64,000 nucleotides of DNA from CAZTDD01 sp964612675 (GTDB taxonomy: Bacteria > Hinthialibacterota > Hinthialibacteria > Hinthialibacterales > JAKPRU01), in assembly GCA_964612675.1 (NCBI GenBank), contig CAZTDD010000014.1, positions 1 to 64,000 of the forward strand, written 5' to 3'. The notes beneath the pieces were generated by a model. That model saw nothing but the letters and a program-made list of their open reading frames with translations. It was not told the DNA's origin and did no database searches. Below are positions 16,482 to 25,656 of the stretch, piece after piece; the stretch's first letter is position 1; each line of letters begins with the position of its first letter. The position numbers and the translations under genes were made by a program.

Positions 16482-17087
16482 ATGCATATTTCCGACGGAG
16501 TTGTTGGTACGCCGACTGTGGTAGCAGGAGCCGCTGTCGCTTTGGCGATGTGCGGCCTTGCAGCCCGCAAGGTTCGTGACGAGGAGATCCCGAAGATCGC
16601 GTTGTTCACCGGGGCGTTTTTTATTGCCTCTCAGATTCGATTTCCGTGGGGTATTACAAGCGTACACCTTGTGTTTACCGGCCTTGTGGGCGCTGTTTTG
16701 GGCTTTCGAGCGTTTCTAGTTTTCACGGTAGGGCTAGCTTTACAGGCGATCCTGACGGGGCACGGAGGAGTGACGACGATCGGTGTAAATGCGTGCATTT
16801 TCGGGTTCCCGGCGTTGATCGCGTATCGATTATTCACGTGGATACGCAGCCAAGGCGAACGATGGATATTTGCCGGCGGGGCGGCGGCGGGAGCCGTGGG
16901 AGTGATTTTATCGGGGCTATTTTGGGCGGCGATTGTGATGTCAGCCGGGGAGCCCCTTGTGCCGGTTGCGAAATTCGTCTTTGTTCTTCATCTACCCGTG
17001 GCGATACTGGAGGGGATTGTGACGGGTTTCTGTGTGCGGTACCTCTCAATCGGGCGTCCGGAACTACTCCAGGAGTCGCGGACATGA
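16482..17087 (+). CDS. nikM: Nickel/cobalt ECF transporter substrate-binding membrane component (CbiM/NikM)
   Basis: A 201-residue integral membrane protein with about six segments. It starts MHISDG, the conserved N-terminus of CbiM/NikM whose first residues (Met1, His2) fold into the protein and coordinate the metal. Further family features are SQIRFPWGITSVHLVFTGL and GHGGVTTIGVNACIFGFPAL. It is the S-component of the energy-coupling transporter. It overlaps the next gene by four bases. Nickel rather than cobalt is inferred from NikK/NikL in place of CbiN and from the [NiFe] hydrogenase later in the window. Confidence 0.88.
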   Translation: MHISDGVVGTPTVVAGAAVALAMCGLAARKVRDEEIPKIALFTGAFFIASQIRFPWGITSVHLVFTGLVGAVLGFRAFLVFTVGLALQAILTGHGGVTTIGVNACIFGFPALIAYRLFTWIRSQGERWIFAGGAAAGAVGVILSGLFWAAIVMSAGEPLVPVAKFVFVLHLPVAILEGIVTGFCVRYLSIGRPELLQESRT

Positions 17088-17680
17088 AAAGTCTTCTTTT
17101 CTGGCTGCTCTTCCTGTTTGTAAGCACATCCGCAACAGCACATAAGATCGCTGTGGATATACTCTATCAAGACGGCATCGCCTATGTTGAGTGTTGGATG
17201 GGTTCGGATGAAGCGGCCGCCAACGCACCCCTGGAAGTACGGGACAGTGAGGGCAATCTTCTACACACCGGGAAGCTGGATGAAGACGGCTTTTACGAAT
17301 ACCGACCAACAAAGGCGGATTTGCTGACATTTTCCGTGAACGCGGGTCTTGGACACAAAGGGGAAGCCGAGCTCGATCTGAGAGGAGTCGAACTCCCATC
17401 TCCAGATAAACCGGCTTTCTCGGACGAGCCCACAATGTCTTCCACACCGATACCAGAGCCTGTAGAGTCCCAAAAGAACGTTCCGAAGGCCGTCACGAAC
17501 AAAGACAGTCGAAAACCGCAGATACGAAGCAGCGAAGGCGGATTGACGGACGGCGAACGAATCGTGCTAGGCGTTATTTGTCTCGCGTCGCTGACCGCCG
17601 CACTGTTGAGCTACCGCAATCAGCAACGGATCGCCGCAATCGAGGAGAAACTACGTGCACGAGACATGGATTCCCGGTAG
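17084..17680 (+). CDS. nikL: NikL-like accessory component of the nickel ECF transporter
   Basis: A 198-residue protein with a signal peptide (residues 1-21, ending TATAHKIAVD), a beta-rich extracytoplasmic domain (VDILYQDGIAYVECWMG, TFSVNAGLGHKGEAELDL), a Pro/Glu-rich linker and a single C-terminal membrane segment (VLGVICLASLTAALLSY) followed by a charged tail. The mature N-terminus begins just before His-Lys. The position between nikM and nikQ, size and topology match NikL, which replaces CbiN/NikN in nikKMLQO clusters. Its start overlaps the nikM stop (ATGA) and its end overlaps nikQ by 26 bases. Confidence 0.7.
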   Translation: MKSLLFWLLFLFVSTSATAHKIAVDILYQDGIAYVECWMGSDEAAANAPLEVRDSEGNLLHTGKLDEDGFYEYRPTKADLLTFSVNAGLGHKGEAELDLRGVELPSPDKPAFSDEPTMSSTPIPEPVESQKNVPKAVTNKDSRKPQIRSSEGGLTDGERIVLGVICLASLTAALLSYRNQQRIAAIEEKLRARDMDSR

Positions 17681-18404
17681 ATCGCCGCTCCACCGCTGGG
17701 AACCACGCTGCAAGCTGGTCGGCACGGCTCTTTTGTGTCTGATAGCAACCGCGATATATGGTATCTTCCCGCTGACCACCCTTGCCGGATTCGCACTGGG
17801 GATTCTATTCTTTTTCCGCCTGCCGCTTCGTCCCCTATTAAAATATCTCGCCGGAATTCATGTGTTCCTGATTCCCTGTTTTCTTATCCTTCCGTTTTCA
17901 ACCCCGGGCGAACCGTTATTTCGTTTGTGGGATTACCCGGCCACGCTGGAAGGGTTCGAGTTCGCAGTAACGCTCTATCTGCGTGCGTTGGCGATAGCAT
18001 CGTTTGCCCTCGGTTTGATATTGACAACGCCAATCGATGTGTTGATCCATGCGGGCGAGAGACTGCATGTCCCAAGGGTACTTTCTCAAATCGCCCTGCT
18101 CACTTATAGATTTCTCTTCTCTTTCCGGTCCGATCTGGACCGCACAAGAATTGCGCTCCGAACCCGCGGTTTCAAAGCCGCGACCGGTATGCACACCTAT
18201 CGAACGCTCGCACACAGCACAGGCGGACTACTAATTCGGGCACTGGACCGTACCGAGCGTGTGACTCATGCGATGCGTTGCAGAGGCTATCACGGAACTG
18301 TACCGACACTCAGAACATTCCGGACCAAGCCCGGCGATCTGGTTGCCGTGGCGGCCTGCGTAGTCCTGTGCGGTGTATTTCTCACTTGGGAGTACTACCC
18401 TTGA
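17655..18404 (+). CDS. nikQ: ECF transporter transmembrane coupling protein (CbiQ/EcfT)
   Basis: A 249-residue protein with five to six membrane segments. The two coupling helices each carry an Ala-x-Arg-x-Arg-Gly signature, ALRTRG and AMRCRG, that contacts the ATPase; SPLHRWEPRCKL at the start is also typical. The start GTG 17655 lies within the end of nikL, and the stop overlaps the TTG start of nikO. It links the NikM substrate unit to NikO. Confidence 0.87.
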   Translation: MHETWIPGRSPLHRWEPRCKLVGTALLCLIATAIYGIFPLTTLAGFALGILFFFRLPLRPLLKYLAGIHVFLIPCFLILPFSTPGEPLFRLWDYPATLEGFEFAVTLYLRALAIASFALGLILTTPIDVLIHAGERLHVPRVLSQIALLTYRFLFSFRSDLDRTRIALRTRGFKAATGMHTYRTLAHSTGGLLIRALDRTERVTHAMRCRGYHGTVPTLRTFRTKPGDLVAVAACVVLCGVFLTWEYYP

Positions 18405-19129
18405 GCACGATTCTCACGGTCGAAAACGTTTCGTTCTCGTATCCCAAGAGAGCGGCATTGAAGAATGTCACCTTGCGGATCGATGAAGGCGAGCGAGTGG
18501 CCCTTGTCGGCCCGAACGGAGCGGGCAAAACGACACTGTTTCTGATTATCGCCGGGGTACTCAAGCAATTCACCGGGAACGTTCAAATTGCGGGTCACGC
18601 GCCGGGCGAGTGTAACGGCAACCCCGACACAATCCGCGACGTAGGGATTGTCTTTCAGAATACGGAAGACCAGCTTTTTCATACGACGGTTTTCGATGAC
18701 ATTGCGTTCGGGCCGTTGAATCTCGGGCTGTCGAAAGACGTTGTCCATACTCGCGTCCATGAGGTGATGCGTACGGTTGGGTTACCGGACGAGCTCGATA
18801 GCGAGTTCCCGCTTCACTTATCAGGAGGCCAGCGACGACGTGTAGCGCTGGCGGGTGTCTTAGCGATGGAGCCGAAAGTGCTTCTATTGGACGAACCGTC
18901 GAGCGATTTGGACCCGCGCGGCAGAAGAGAGTTGGAACAGCTACTGAACAATCTGAACATCACCAAAGTCATATCGAGCCACAATATGGACTTTGTCGCC
19001 GAAACGTGCGACAGGGTGATCGTGTTGGATGGCGGAAAAGCTGTAATAGACGGTCGAATTCGAGAAGTCTTAGGAAATGAAGAACTGATGCTAAAACATG
19101 GATTGGAGGTACCAAAACGGTTTCGGTGA
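18401..19129 (+). CDS. nikO: ECF transporter ATPase (CbiO)
   Basis: A 242-residue ABC ATPase. Walker A is GPNGAGKTT, the Q-loop VFQNTEDQLF (the QNxxDQLF form typical of ECF ATPases), the signature LSGGQRRRVALAGVL, Walker B VLLLDEPSSDLDP and the switch His SSHNMDF. TTG 18401 is the best start: it overlaps the nikQ stop by four bases (TTGA) and begins at the family's N-terminus (STILTVENVSF). The frame is open further upstream inside nikQ, but that part reads as an out-of-frame shadow. A homodimer would power nickel uptake. Confidence 0.9.
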   Translation: MSTILTVENVSFSYPKRAALKNVTLRIDEGERVALVGPNGAGKTTLFLIIAGVLKQFTGNVQIAGHAPGECNGNPDTIRDVGIVFQNTEDQLFHTTVFDDIAFGPLNLGLSKDVVHTRVHEVMRTVGLPDELDSEFPLHLSGGQRRRVALAGVLAMEPKVLLLDEPSSDLDPRGRRELEQLLNNLNITKVISSHNMDFVAETCDRVIVLDGGKAVIDGRIREVLGNEELMLKHGLEVPKRFR

Positions 19130-19256
19130 TGATTTCGTGGGGGACTAGGGGGTCCAGCTGTTGGTTGACAGTCCCCGGGTAACCTGCTAGAAAGATCCGA
19201 ATTTCGCTGCATTTCCAGTCGACAAAGACATCAGACTGCACAGGACGGGAATAAAA

Positions 19257-19865
19257 ATGAAAAAACACGGTTCCATCCAACTTCAACTCATTACGGTCTT
19301 ACTCGTCAGCATTGTGGCGTTGACTACGGGCTGCCATCATGGAGCACGCCCCGATTTGTCAGGCGATCCAGTTGCACAGTATGACTACGGACAAAGCAGA
19401 AAACCGCTGACCGCCGTCGAACAAGACATTCGGACGGCCACACCGGAGGAGTTGGAAGAGATTGAGGATCGGATGCTCGCGATCATCGAATCGCCGAATG
19501 CGACCTACGCCGGGAAAGAGTTCGCTTGCCGGATGCTGCGTCGAATGGGTTCCAAGGATTGCGTATCCGTCCTGGCGGACTGCCTGTATGACAAAGAGTT
19601 ATCGGATATGGCCCGTTTCGCACTGCAGGGAATGCCGTACTCCAAAGTGGACAAAGAACTTCGAAGAGCGTTAACAAGACTCGAGGGCGAGCAACAGATC
19701 GGCGTAATCAGTACTCTCGCGGCCCGTGGCGACGAAGGAGCGGTCCCGCAGATTGCAGACCTTGCGGATACGAACAATGAAGCCCTGCGAGAGGCCTGTA
19801 TCCTCGCGTTGGAACGCATCGGGGGGTCGAGAGCTGAACGCGCTCTGAGTGAAATCGGCAGGTAA
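19257..19865 (+). CDS. Lipoprotein with HEAT-like repeats
   Basis: A 202-residue protein with a lipoprotein signal (VALTTGC, lipidated Cys at residue 26), a Gly/Asp-rich linker and then about four helical HEAT/armadillo-type repeats (CRMLRRMGSKDCVSVLADCL, DMARFALQGMPY, LAARGDEGAVPQIADLADTN, REACILALERIGGSRAERAL). Such repeats usually mediate binding to other proteins. No enzymatic motif is seen. It follows the nickel operon after a 127-base gap but is probably separate, and its function is not known. Confidence 0.75.
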   Translation: MKKHGSIQLQLITVLLVSIVALTTGCHHGARPDLSGDPVAQYDYGQSRKPLTAVEQDIRTATPEELEEIEDRMLAIIESPNATYAGKEFACRMLRRMGSKDCVSVLADCLYDKELSDMARFALQGMPYSKVDKELRRALTRLEGEQQIGVISTLAARGDEGAVPQIADLADTNNEALREACILALERIGGSRAERALSEIGR

Positions 19866-19898
19866 TAGAGACAAATAACTCAAGGAATCAATCTCGTT

Positions 19899-20324
19899 CT
19901 AAGCGTTACAGTGGATAACCCACTCGCCTATCCGGGAAAAGAGGTATCGTATTCTCGTCACCTCGGTTTTGTTTCCGGTTGGACCTGTTACGTTGGTATG
20001 GGCTCTGTTGTCATCCAGCGGTTTATGATTGACAGCCTGACTTGGAATCCCGCGGACTTCGCCTACATTCATGCGCAGGACACCATAATCATCCGGTGAG
20101 CGCCCCGAACGGACACGCCCTCGTGTCTCTTCCGGTGTGGAGTACTTGCTCCAGTCGGTAGACATGCCTCGTTGGTCCCCTTCTCCGCGAACGCGAAATG
20201 CAAGTTGCGGGTTTACCTTTCCATTGACGATGTGGCTGCGCAAGACGCGCATGTAGAGATCATCTGCGTCAGGAACATCCTCTATCGGCCACTTGTATTC
20301 CCCTAAACCATCTGCGCAAGCCAA
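19899..20324 (-). CDS. Conserved hypothetical protein, second gene of a two-gene module
   Basis: A 141-residue protein of unknown function. The segment DWSKYSTPEETRGR, the YGVLRMNVGEVRGIPSQAV stretch with NHKPLDDNRAHTNV, and the final RYLFSRIGEWVI are residues that I recall as recurrent in small hypothetical proteins. The pattern suggests a compact globular protein with conserved His and Arg positions (NRAHT). It starts at TTG 20324 (GGGGGTGG upstream), overlapping the end of the 20303-21157 gene by 22 bases, so translation is likely coupled. No signal peptide. Function unknown; a toxin-antitoxin-like or defence pair is possible but unproven. Confidence 0.65.
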   Translation of the reverse strand: MACADGLGEYKWPIEDVPDADDLYMRVLRSHIVNGKVNPQLAFRVRGEGDQRGMSTDWSKYSTPEETRGRVRSGRSPDDYGVLRMNVGEVRGIPSQAVNHKPLDDNRAHTNVTGPTGNKTEVTRIRYLFSRIGEWVIHCNA

Positions 20325-21157
20325 CTTGCCACCCCCGGATGCAGAACCGTATCAGGTCCAATTTGACCGGATGTGCTTTCGGTTTTCGGGTGAGCCCGAT
20401 TATCCCCATAGAAACTTGCTGACTCATTCACATCAGGCGGAACTTCAAGAAGAAGTCCAAACAATCCGCCTTCCCAATCGACAGCGATCCCGCCCTCGAA
20501 ACCCGGCATAATCGTGGGTGCAGGCGGCGGCTTCCGACAGATCTGCCAGACTCTCTTCGAATTCTCCACCACGATTTTCGCAGCGCGGAGCCAAGCGTTC
20601 TTATTAACAGCCAAGGCCCCCTCGCCATCCCAATTGTCGCTCAGCTTCGTAAGATCGTAAGACTTGAGAATCGCCGCCCCAATATGTCTCAAAGCCGGTG
20701 GGATCCTCAAAGAATCGAATTCTTCGGCTCGCCCCTTCCAGACTTCCGTCTCGGCCACCGGGGGCACTTTTCGAGCCAGTGCATTGATGATCCAGGCTAG
20801 TTTTGGTCTCTCATCCTCGTTGATCTGTTCCAATAACACAAGATCGTCGGCAATATTCTCGGGAGTCTCGCGATCTTCTTCCTCTAAAATCAGATGGTTC
20901 AAAAGGAACTCCAGGAAATCAGTTATACGCTCGATCTCACTACGAGAGAGACCTGCTTCCGTCATCCGCGGTTCCGCCGTCTTGTCCGCTTCCTCACGCT
21001 TCTGCACCACCCGGATAGAATCCAGGTGATCGATCACATGTACCAATTGCCCCTCGTCCAGCCGAAGGACTCGATTGAGATCGTCGCGGAAGGCCGTATT
21101 GTCTTCGTCTGTTGGATCAAAAACCGCCAAAAGTCTCGACTTGATTGTCTGGTCCAC
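20303..21157 (-). CDS. Hypothetical protein with WDGEGA motif, first gene of a two-gene module
   Basis: A 284-residue soluble protein. The C-terminal half carries LSDNWDGEGALAVNKNAWLRA, followed by PPPAPTIMPGFEGGIAVDWE and a YGDN segment, a pattern I recall from a family of unannotated bacterial proteins often encoded beside a small partner like the 141-residue gene here. The N-terminal half is helical and acidic (EEEDRETPENIADDL). GTG 21157 is chosen because GAGGT lies 7 bases upstream; an earlier TTG start (21205) has no usable ribosome-binding site. Divergent from the GH28 gene. Function unknown. Confidence 0.6.
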   Translation of the reverse strand: MDQTIKSRLLAVFDPTDEDNTAFRDDLNRVLRLDEGQLVHVIDHLDSIRVVQKREEADKTAEPRMTEAGLSRSEIERITDFLEFLLNHLILEEEDRETPENIADDLVLLEQINEDERPKLAWIINALARKVPPVAETEVWKGRAEEFDSLRIPPALRHIGAAILKSYDLTKLSDNWDGEGALAVNKNAWLRAAKIVVENSKRVWQICRKPPPAPTIMPGFEGGIAVDWEGGLFGLLLEVPPDVNESASFYGDNRAHPKTESTSGQIGPDTVLHPGVASWLAQMV

Positions 21158-21513
21158 GACAATTACCTCGGGTCGAATTAATTGGATGCGTTTACTGCTT
21201 ATCAAGTCCCTTTTCTCATAGAATACGTATTTGGCAGTTCCTCAGCAACGATTTCTCAGCCCACTCAGATTACATATTGGCCCTTAACCGCATTATAGCC
21301 AGCGTCGCACGAAAAAGGCCAGTGTCTTATTCTCCACTTTGGGAATACTGTTCTCAGCCAACCCAAGCCGAGGATGGATAACCATTTACCCCGATATACT
21401 CGTCGATCGATGATGCATTCCGCTCTGAAGAGATCAACAAGAGCAGAACCAATGCCCCTCTAGGCGCATAAACCGCGCAGATGGTACTATCCGTAAAAAA
21501 CTGGAGGTGTGTT
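21158..21513. other. Intergenic region between divergent genes
   Basis: This 356-base stretch should hold the promoters of the two-gene module (minus) and the GH28 gene (plus). No convincing promoter pair, RNA gene or repeat is visible. GGAGG 7 bases before TTG 21514 is the only clear signal. Confidence 0.5.
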
Positions 21514-23079
21514 TTGAACTTGCCGACACCAATAGCGCGGTTCTTTCTGCTCGCTTTTCTTCTTGCTGCAATTCAAATCTCTGTTCCGGCCGAGACATCG
21601 TTCTATAATGTGCGCGAGTATGGAGCGCGGGGCGATAAGACGACCAATGACACCAAGGCAATCCAGGCCGCAATCAATGCCTGTCATCAAAACGGTGGCG
21701 GAACGGTGCTCTTCCCGGCGGGAGACTATCTCTCCAGCACACTCGTTCTTCGGGACCACATCACTCTTCATCTGACAGCCGGCGCAACGATTTGGGCGAG
21801 TCCCGATCCCGAGCATTACGAAGCCCTTGGAAAGAGACACTTGCTCTCTGCCGAAAATGTGGAACATATCAGCGTCATTGGCGAAGGAGTTCTCCACGGG
21901 CAAGGCATTGAAGACTATGGAAGCCGGTGGGGCGTTCCCGAAAGACCGCCGTTTCGAACCGGCATATTGTTGTTCCAACGATGCAGACACGTTACGGTCC
22001 GAGATATCACAATCCTATACAGCGATTCCTGGACGTTGCATTTCAAGCAATGTGAAATTGTGAACGTTGACGGCGTTACGATTTTCAACAATCCACGCCG
22101 TCTGAACTCCGATGGGATCGATCCCAATTGCTGTAAAAACGTTCATATTTCGAATTGTCATATTGTTGCGGGGGATGACTGTATTGTATTCAAAGCAACG
22201 GAAGAAGAGTCGTGCGAGAATATTGTCGTTACGAACTGTACTTTAGAAACGACCACTACCGCTCTCAAGCTCGGCACGGAGTCTCGGGGAGATTTCCGAG
22301 ATATTCATGTCTCCAATTGTACCATTCGAAATACACGAATTGGGATCGGTTTCTTCATGAAAGACGGTGCGACTATGGAGCGCGTCACGTTCTCGGGGAT
22401 TTCGATTGAGTGTTTCGATAAGATGGGAGCACTCCACCCGTGCCCGATTTTCATGGATATCGAAAAACGTCATCCGGATTCAAAGATCGGCACAATTCGA
22501 GATGTTACGTTTAGGGATATATCGATAAAAAGCGGAAGCGGAATTCTCATCCAGGGCATGCCGGAGAGCCCGATCGAGGATTTGACACTTGATAACGTCT
22601 CTTTCCAAGTCAGTCAGCCAATCGATTACTCGAAACGAAAGAAACAGGTCGGCGGCCGTAGAACCACACAGGACGAACGTGACACGCTTTACGCCCGGCA
22701 GCCGTCCTATGTGACCATCGCGCATTGTAGCGATTTCGCAGTCGAGAACCTCCATGTGTCATTGAGCAAAGATGCTTTTGAACGGTATGAACGCGCAGCC
22801 TTCAGCGGCCATCACATCCAGAATGGAATCATTCGAAACGTGCGGCGCACGAACAACGGCGGCAGCGGACAGATGCCGGTCATAAGACTGGAGAATGGGG
22901 AAGATATTCTGGTCACGGACTGTTTGCCAAGTCCCGGTGCATCGGTTCTTCTAGGATTGGAGGGTGCGGAAACATCGGGAATCTTCTTAGGTCATCAGTT
23001 AAAAGACAAAGGAACAGACCTCCTTTACTTGGGAGAGGGCGTACGGGCAGGAGCTGTCCATGCGCCGAAGAGACAATAG
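21514..23079 (+). CDS. Secreted GH28-family protein (polygalacturonase/rhamnogalacturonase-like)
   Basis: A 521-residue right-handed beta-helix enzyme with a signal peptide (residues 1-26). GH28 features are NVREYGARGDKTTNDTKAIQ, NSDGID (Asp200 and Asp203), GDDC (Asp221 and Asp222) and a Lys in ALKLGTES. The usual GHG histidine motif is absent: the corresponding segment reads TTTTALKLGTES. It probably cleaves galacturonan or a rhamnogalacturonan side chain by hydrolysis, but the missing His marks a divergent subgroup. TTG 21514 with GGAGG upstream is preferred over ATG 21481. It starts a polymer-degradation stretch with the S9 peptidase. Confidence 0.8.
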   Translation: MNLPTPIARFFLLAFLLAAIQISVPAETSFYNVREYGARGDKTTNDTKAIQAAINACHQNGGGTVLFPAGDYLSSTLVLRDHITLHLTAGATIWASPDPEHYEALGKRHLLSAENVEHISVIGEGVLHGQGIEDYGSRWGVPERPPFRTGILLFQRCRHVTVRDITILYSDSWTLHFKQCEIVNVDGVTIFNNPRRLNSDGIDPNCCKNVHISNCHIVAGDDCIVFKATEEESCENIVVTNCTLETTTTALKLGTESRGDFRDIHVSNCTIRNTRIGIGFFMKDGATMERVTFSGISIECFDKMGALHPCPIFMDIEKRHPDSKIGTIRDVTFRDISIKSGSGILIQGMPESPIEDLTLDNVSFQVSQPIDYSKRKKQVGGRRTTQDERDTLYARQPSYVTIAHCSDFAVENLHVSLSKDAFERYERAAFSGHHIQNGIIRNVRRTNNGGSGQMPVIRLENGEDILVTDCLPSPGASVLLGLEGAETSGIFLGHQLKDKGTDLLYLGEGVRAGAVHAPKRQ

Positions 23080-23118
23080 AAGCCGGATCGATTAACGAGA
23101 GCAGACTTCGGAGAATTC

Positions 23119-25590
23119 ATGTATATTCGGGAGAATGAAATTATGGTCAATCAACGTACTGTTCAGGGAAGAGTTTTCGGTCTTTTTTGTGTTTTACTGA
23201 CCAGCGCACTATTGCCGCTGGATATCTCAGCAGGACCCACCGACCCGGTCTATCGAGTCCCGCCTCAGGTGCTTGTCGATATTATCGACGCGCCGCCAAC
23301 TCCGGAGGTCACGCTCGATCCGAACTTGGAATGGCTGCTGTTGATGCAGCGACCAAACCTTATGTCCATTGAGGAACTGGCGCAAAAGGAGCTTCGTCTG
23401 GCAGGCCGTCGCATTAATCCTCGGAACAACGGTCCGAGCCGACAGCGTCCTTACAAGCGCCTTACGCTGCTGCAAATCTCCGATTTGACTGAACGCCCGA
23501 TCGTCGGATTACCGAAGAATCCACAAATCGGAAACGTGAGTTGGTCTCCTGATGGAAAACATCTTGCATTTACTCATTCTCGGAATGAAGGAATTGAATT
23601 ATGTGTAGCGAATGTGGCAACGGGAAAGGCAAGGCGGCTGACGGAACCGATTCTGAATCTTGCGATGGGTTTGTCACTTGAATGGCTTTCCGATGGGAAA
23701 ACAATCCTGTTCCTGACTGTTTTGCCCGAACGGGGCGTAGAACCCAGCGCTCCCGAAATTCCCTCCGGACCGACAATCCAAGAGAATATTGGAAAAACAG
23801 CTCCCGCGCGAACTTACCAGGATTTGCTGCAAAACGTTCATGATGAGAATTTATTTGAGTATTATTTTGCAGGTCAATTGACTGCCGTGACATTGAATGG
23901 AGAGATGAAAACAATCGGTGAGCCCGGTATTTTTCGGGATTTTCGTTCTTCGCCGGATGGAAAACACATTCTCGTCGAAATTATCCACCGTCCTTATTCT
24001 TATCTGGTACCTTACTACCGTTTCCCGAGACGTGTTGAGGTCTGGAATCTCGAAGGTGAACTGGAAAAACAGATCGCGGATTTGCCGTTACAGGAAGAGG
24101 TTCCGATACCGTTCGGCAGCGTTCCCACCGGGCCGCGTTCTTTCGAATGGCGAAATGACGCACCAGCCACTTTACTATGGACAGAAGCCCTTGATGGTGG
24201 AGACGCAGGGAGAGAAGCGGAGGAACGAGATCGAGTTTATCTCCTTCCGGCACCTTTCAAAGAAGATGCGGTTCCACTGGTTACGCTGGGCTTGAGATAC
24301 GGTGGAATCACGTGGGGAAACGACGATATCGCATTGGTCAATGAATGGTGGTGGGATACACGGAAAAACCGAGTGTGGGTCGTATCGCCGGAAAATCCGG
24401 AGACTGAACCGGAAGTATTATTCGATTATTCGTGGGAAGACCGGTATAACGATCCCGGCAGCCCGGATACGAAGAAGAACAAAAATGGCAGACGCGTTCT
24501 CATTCTCGGTGAGGACGCGAAAACGCTCTTCTTGATAGGAGATGGAGCCAGTCCGGAGGGAGATCGGCCGTTTCTCGATAAGCTGGATCTCACAACAAAA
24601 GAGACGCAGCGATTATTCCGTTCAGAAGCGCCTTATTATGAACATCCCATTCAAGTGTTGGATAATGAGGGTCGCCTTGTACTGACGAGACGCGAATCGG
24701 TTGAAGAACCACCCAATTTCTATGTTCGGGATCTTGAAGCGGAATCGCTTCGTCCGATCACACGGTTCCCTCATCCGACACCGCAACTAAAAGGAATACA
24801 AAAAGAGTTGATTCGTTATGAACGCGCGGACGGTGTTCAACTGACGGGGACGCTCTATTTGCCTGCGGGATACAAACCAGAGGACGGTCCGTTGCCAATG
24901 GTGATGTGGGCGTATCCTCGGGAGTACAAAAGCGCAGACGCCGCGGGACAGGTAAAAGACTCGCCGTATCGTTTCGACCGCGTGGGCTGGTGGTCGCCGC
25001 TGCTGTGGCTGCCGATGGGGTATGCGGTGCTTGACGATCCGAGTATGCCTATTGTGGGCGAAGAAGACGAAGAACCAAACGATACGTATGTCGAGCAGTT
25101 GGTCATGAGCGCCGAGGCGGCTGTCGCCGAAGTTGCGAATCGGCGCGTCACGCAACGGGGGCGAATTGCGATCGGCGGCCACTCGTATGGAGCCTTTATG
25201 GCCGCGAATCTATTGGCCCATTCGGATCTCTTCGCGGCGGGGATTGCACGCAGCGGTGCCTACAATCGCACGTTGACGCCGTTTGGATTTCAGGCTGAAG
25301 AGCGCACGGTCTGGGAAGCACCCGAGGTCTATTTTCAGATGTCGCCGTTCATGCACGCCGATAAGATCAACGAACCGATTCTACTGATTCATGGAGAAGC
25401 CGATAACAATTCAGGAACGTTCCCGATGCAAAGTGAGCGTTTCTATAGCGCGCTCAAAGGGCTTGGTGCGACAACCCGGCTGGTGATGCTTCCCCACGAG
25501 AGTCACGGATACAGGGCGAGAGAGTCGATTTTACATATGTTGTGGGAATCGAATCGTTGGTTGGAGGAATTTTTGAAACAGTCGGAGTAA
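23119..25590 (+). CDS. Exported S9-family (prolyl oligopeptidase/glutamyl endopeptidase-like) serine peptidase
   Basis: An 823-residue protein with an export signal (about residues 20-38) and two parts: a beta-propeller (about residues 70-550; for example GNVSWSPDGKHLAFTH) and a C-terminal alpha/beta hydrolase. The catalytic triad is Ser689 in GGHSYGAF, Asp762 in HGEADNNSG and His796 in PHESHGY. DPSMPIVGEE, the extended propeller and HGEADNN are closest to the glutamyl endopeptidase/S9D type. ATG 23119 has CGGAGA 6 bases upstream. It would hydrolyse peptides outside the cytoplasm. It sits in a carbohydrate neighbourhood, and its link to it is unclear. Confidence 0.83.
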   Translation: MYIRENEIMVNQRTVQGRVFGLFCVLLTSALLPLDISAGPTDPVYRVPPQVLVDIIDAPPTPEVTLDPNLEWLLLMQRPNLMSIEELAQKELRLAGRRINPRNNGPSRQRPYKRLTLLQISDLTERPIVGLPKNPQIGNVSWSPDGKHLAFTHSRNEGIELCVANVATGKARRLTEPILNLAMGLSLEWLSDGKTILFLTVLPERGVEPSAPEIPSGPTIQENIGKTAPARTYQDLLQNVHDENLFEYYFAGQLTAVTLNGEMKTIGEPGIFRDFRSSPDGKHILVEIIHRPYSYLVPYYRFPRRVEVWNLEGELEKQIADLPLQEEVPIPFGSVPTGPRSFEWRNDAPATLLWTEALDGGDAGREAEERDRVYLLPAPFKEDAVPLVTLGLRYGGITWGNDDIALVNEWWWDTRKNRVWVVSPENPETEPEVLFDYSWEDRYNDPGSPDTKKNKNGRRVLILGEDAKTLFLIGDGASPEGDRPFLDKLDLTTKETQRLFRSEAPYYEHPIQVLDNEGRLVLTRRESVEEPPNFYVRDLEAESLRPITRFPHPTPQLKGIQKELIRYERADGVQLTGTLYLPAGYKPEDGPLPMVMWAYPREYKSADAAGQVKDSPYRFDRVGWWSPLLWLPMGYAVLDDPSMPIVGEEDEEPNDTYVEQLVMSAEAAVAEVANRRVTQRGRIAIGGHSYGAFMAANLLAHSDLFAAGIARSGAYNRTLTPFGFQAEERTVWEAPEVYFQMSPFMHADKINEPILLIHGEADNNSGTFPMQSERFYSALKGLGATTRLVMLPHESHGYRARESILHMLWESNRWLEEFLKQSE

Positions 25591-25656
25591 CGCCAGCCGG
25601 TTATCGGCTTGTTCACACTTTCCGAGAGAAGAAAAAAACAGGAGGCGAAAGAGAAT

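Noticed and set aside
18278..18400. Upstream extension of the ABC ATPase to an ATG within nikQ
   Set aside because: Those residues are an out-of-frame reading of the end of nikQ, and the family start lies at TTG 18401.
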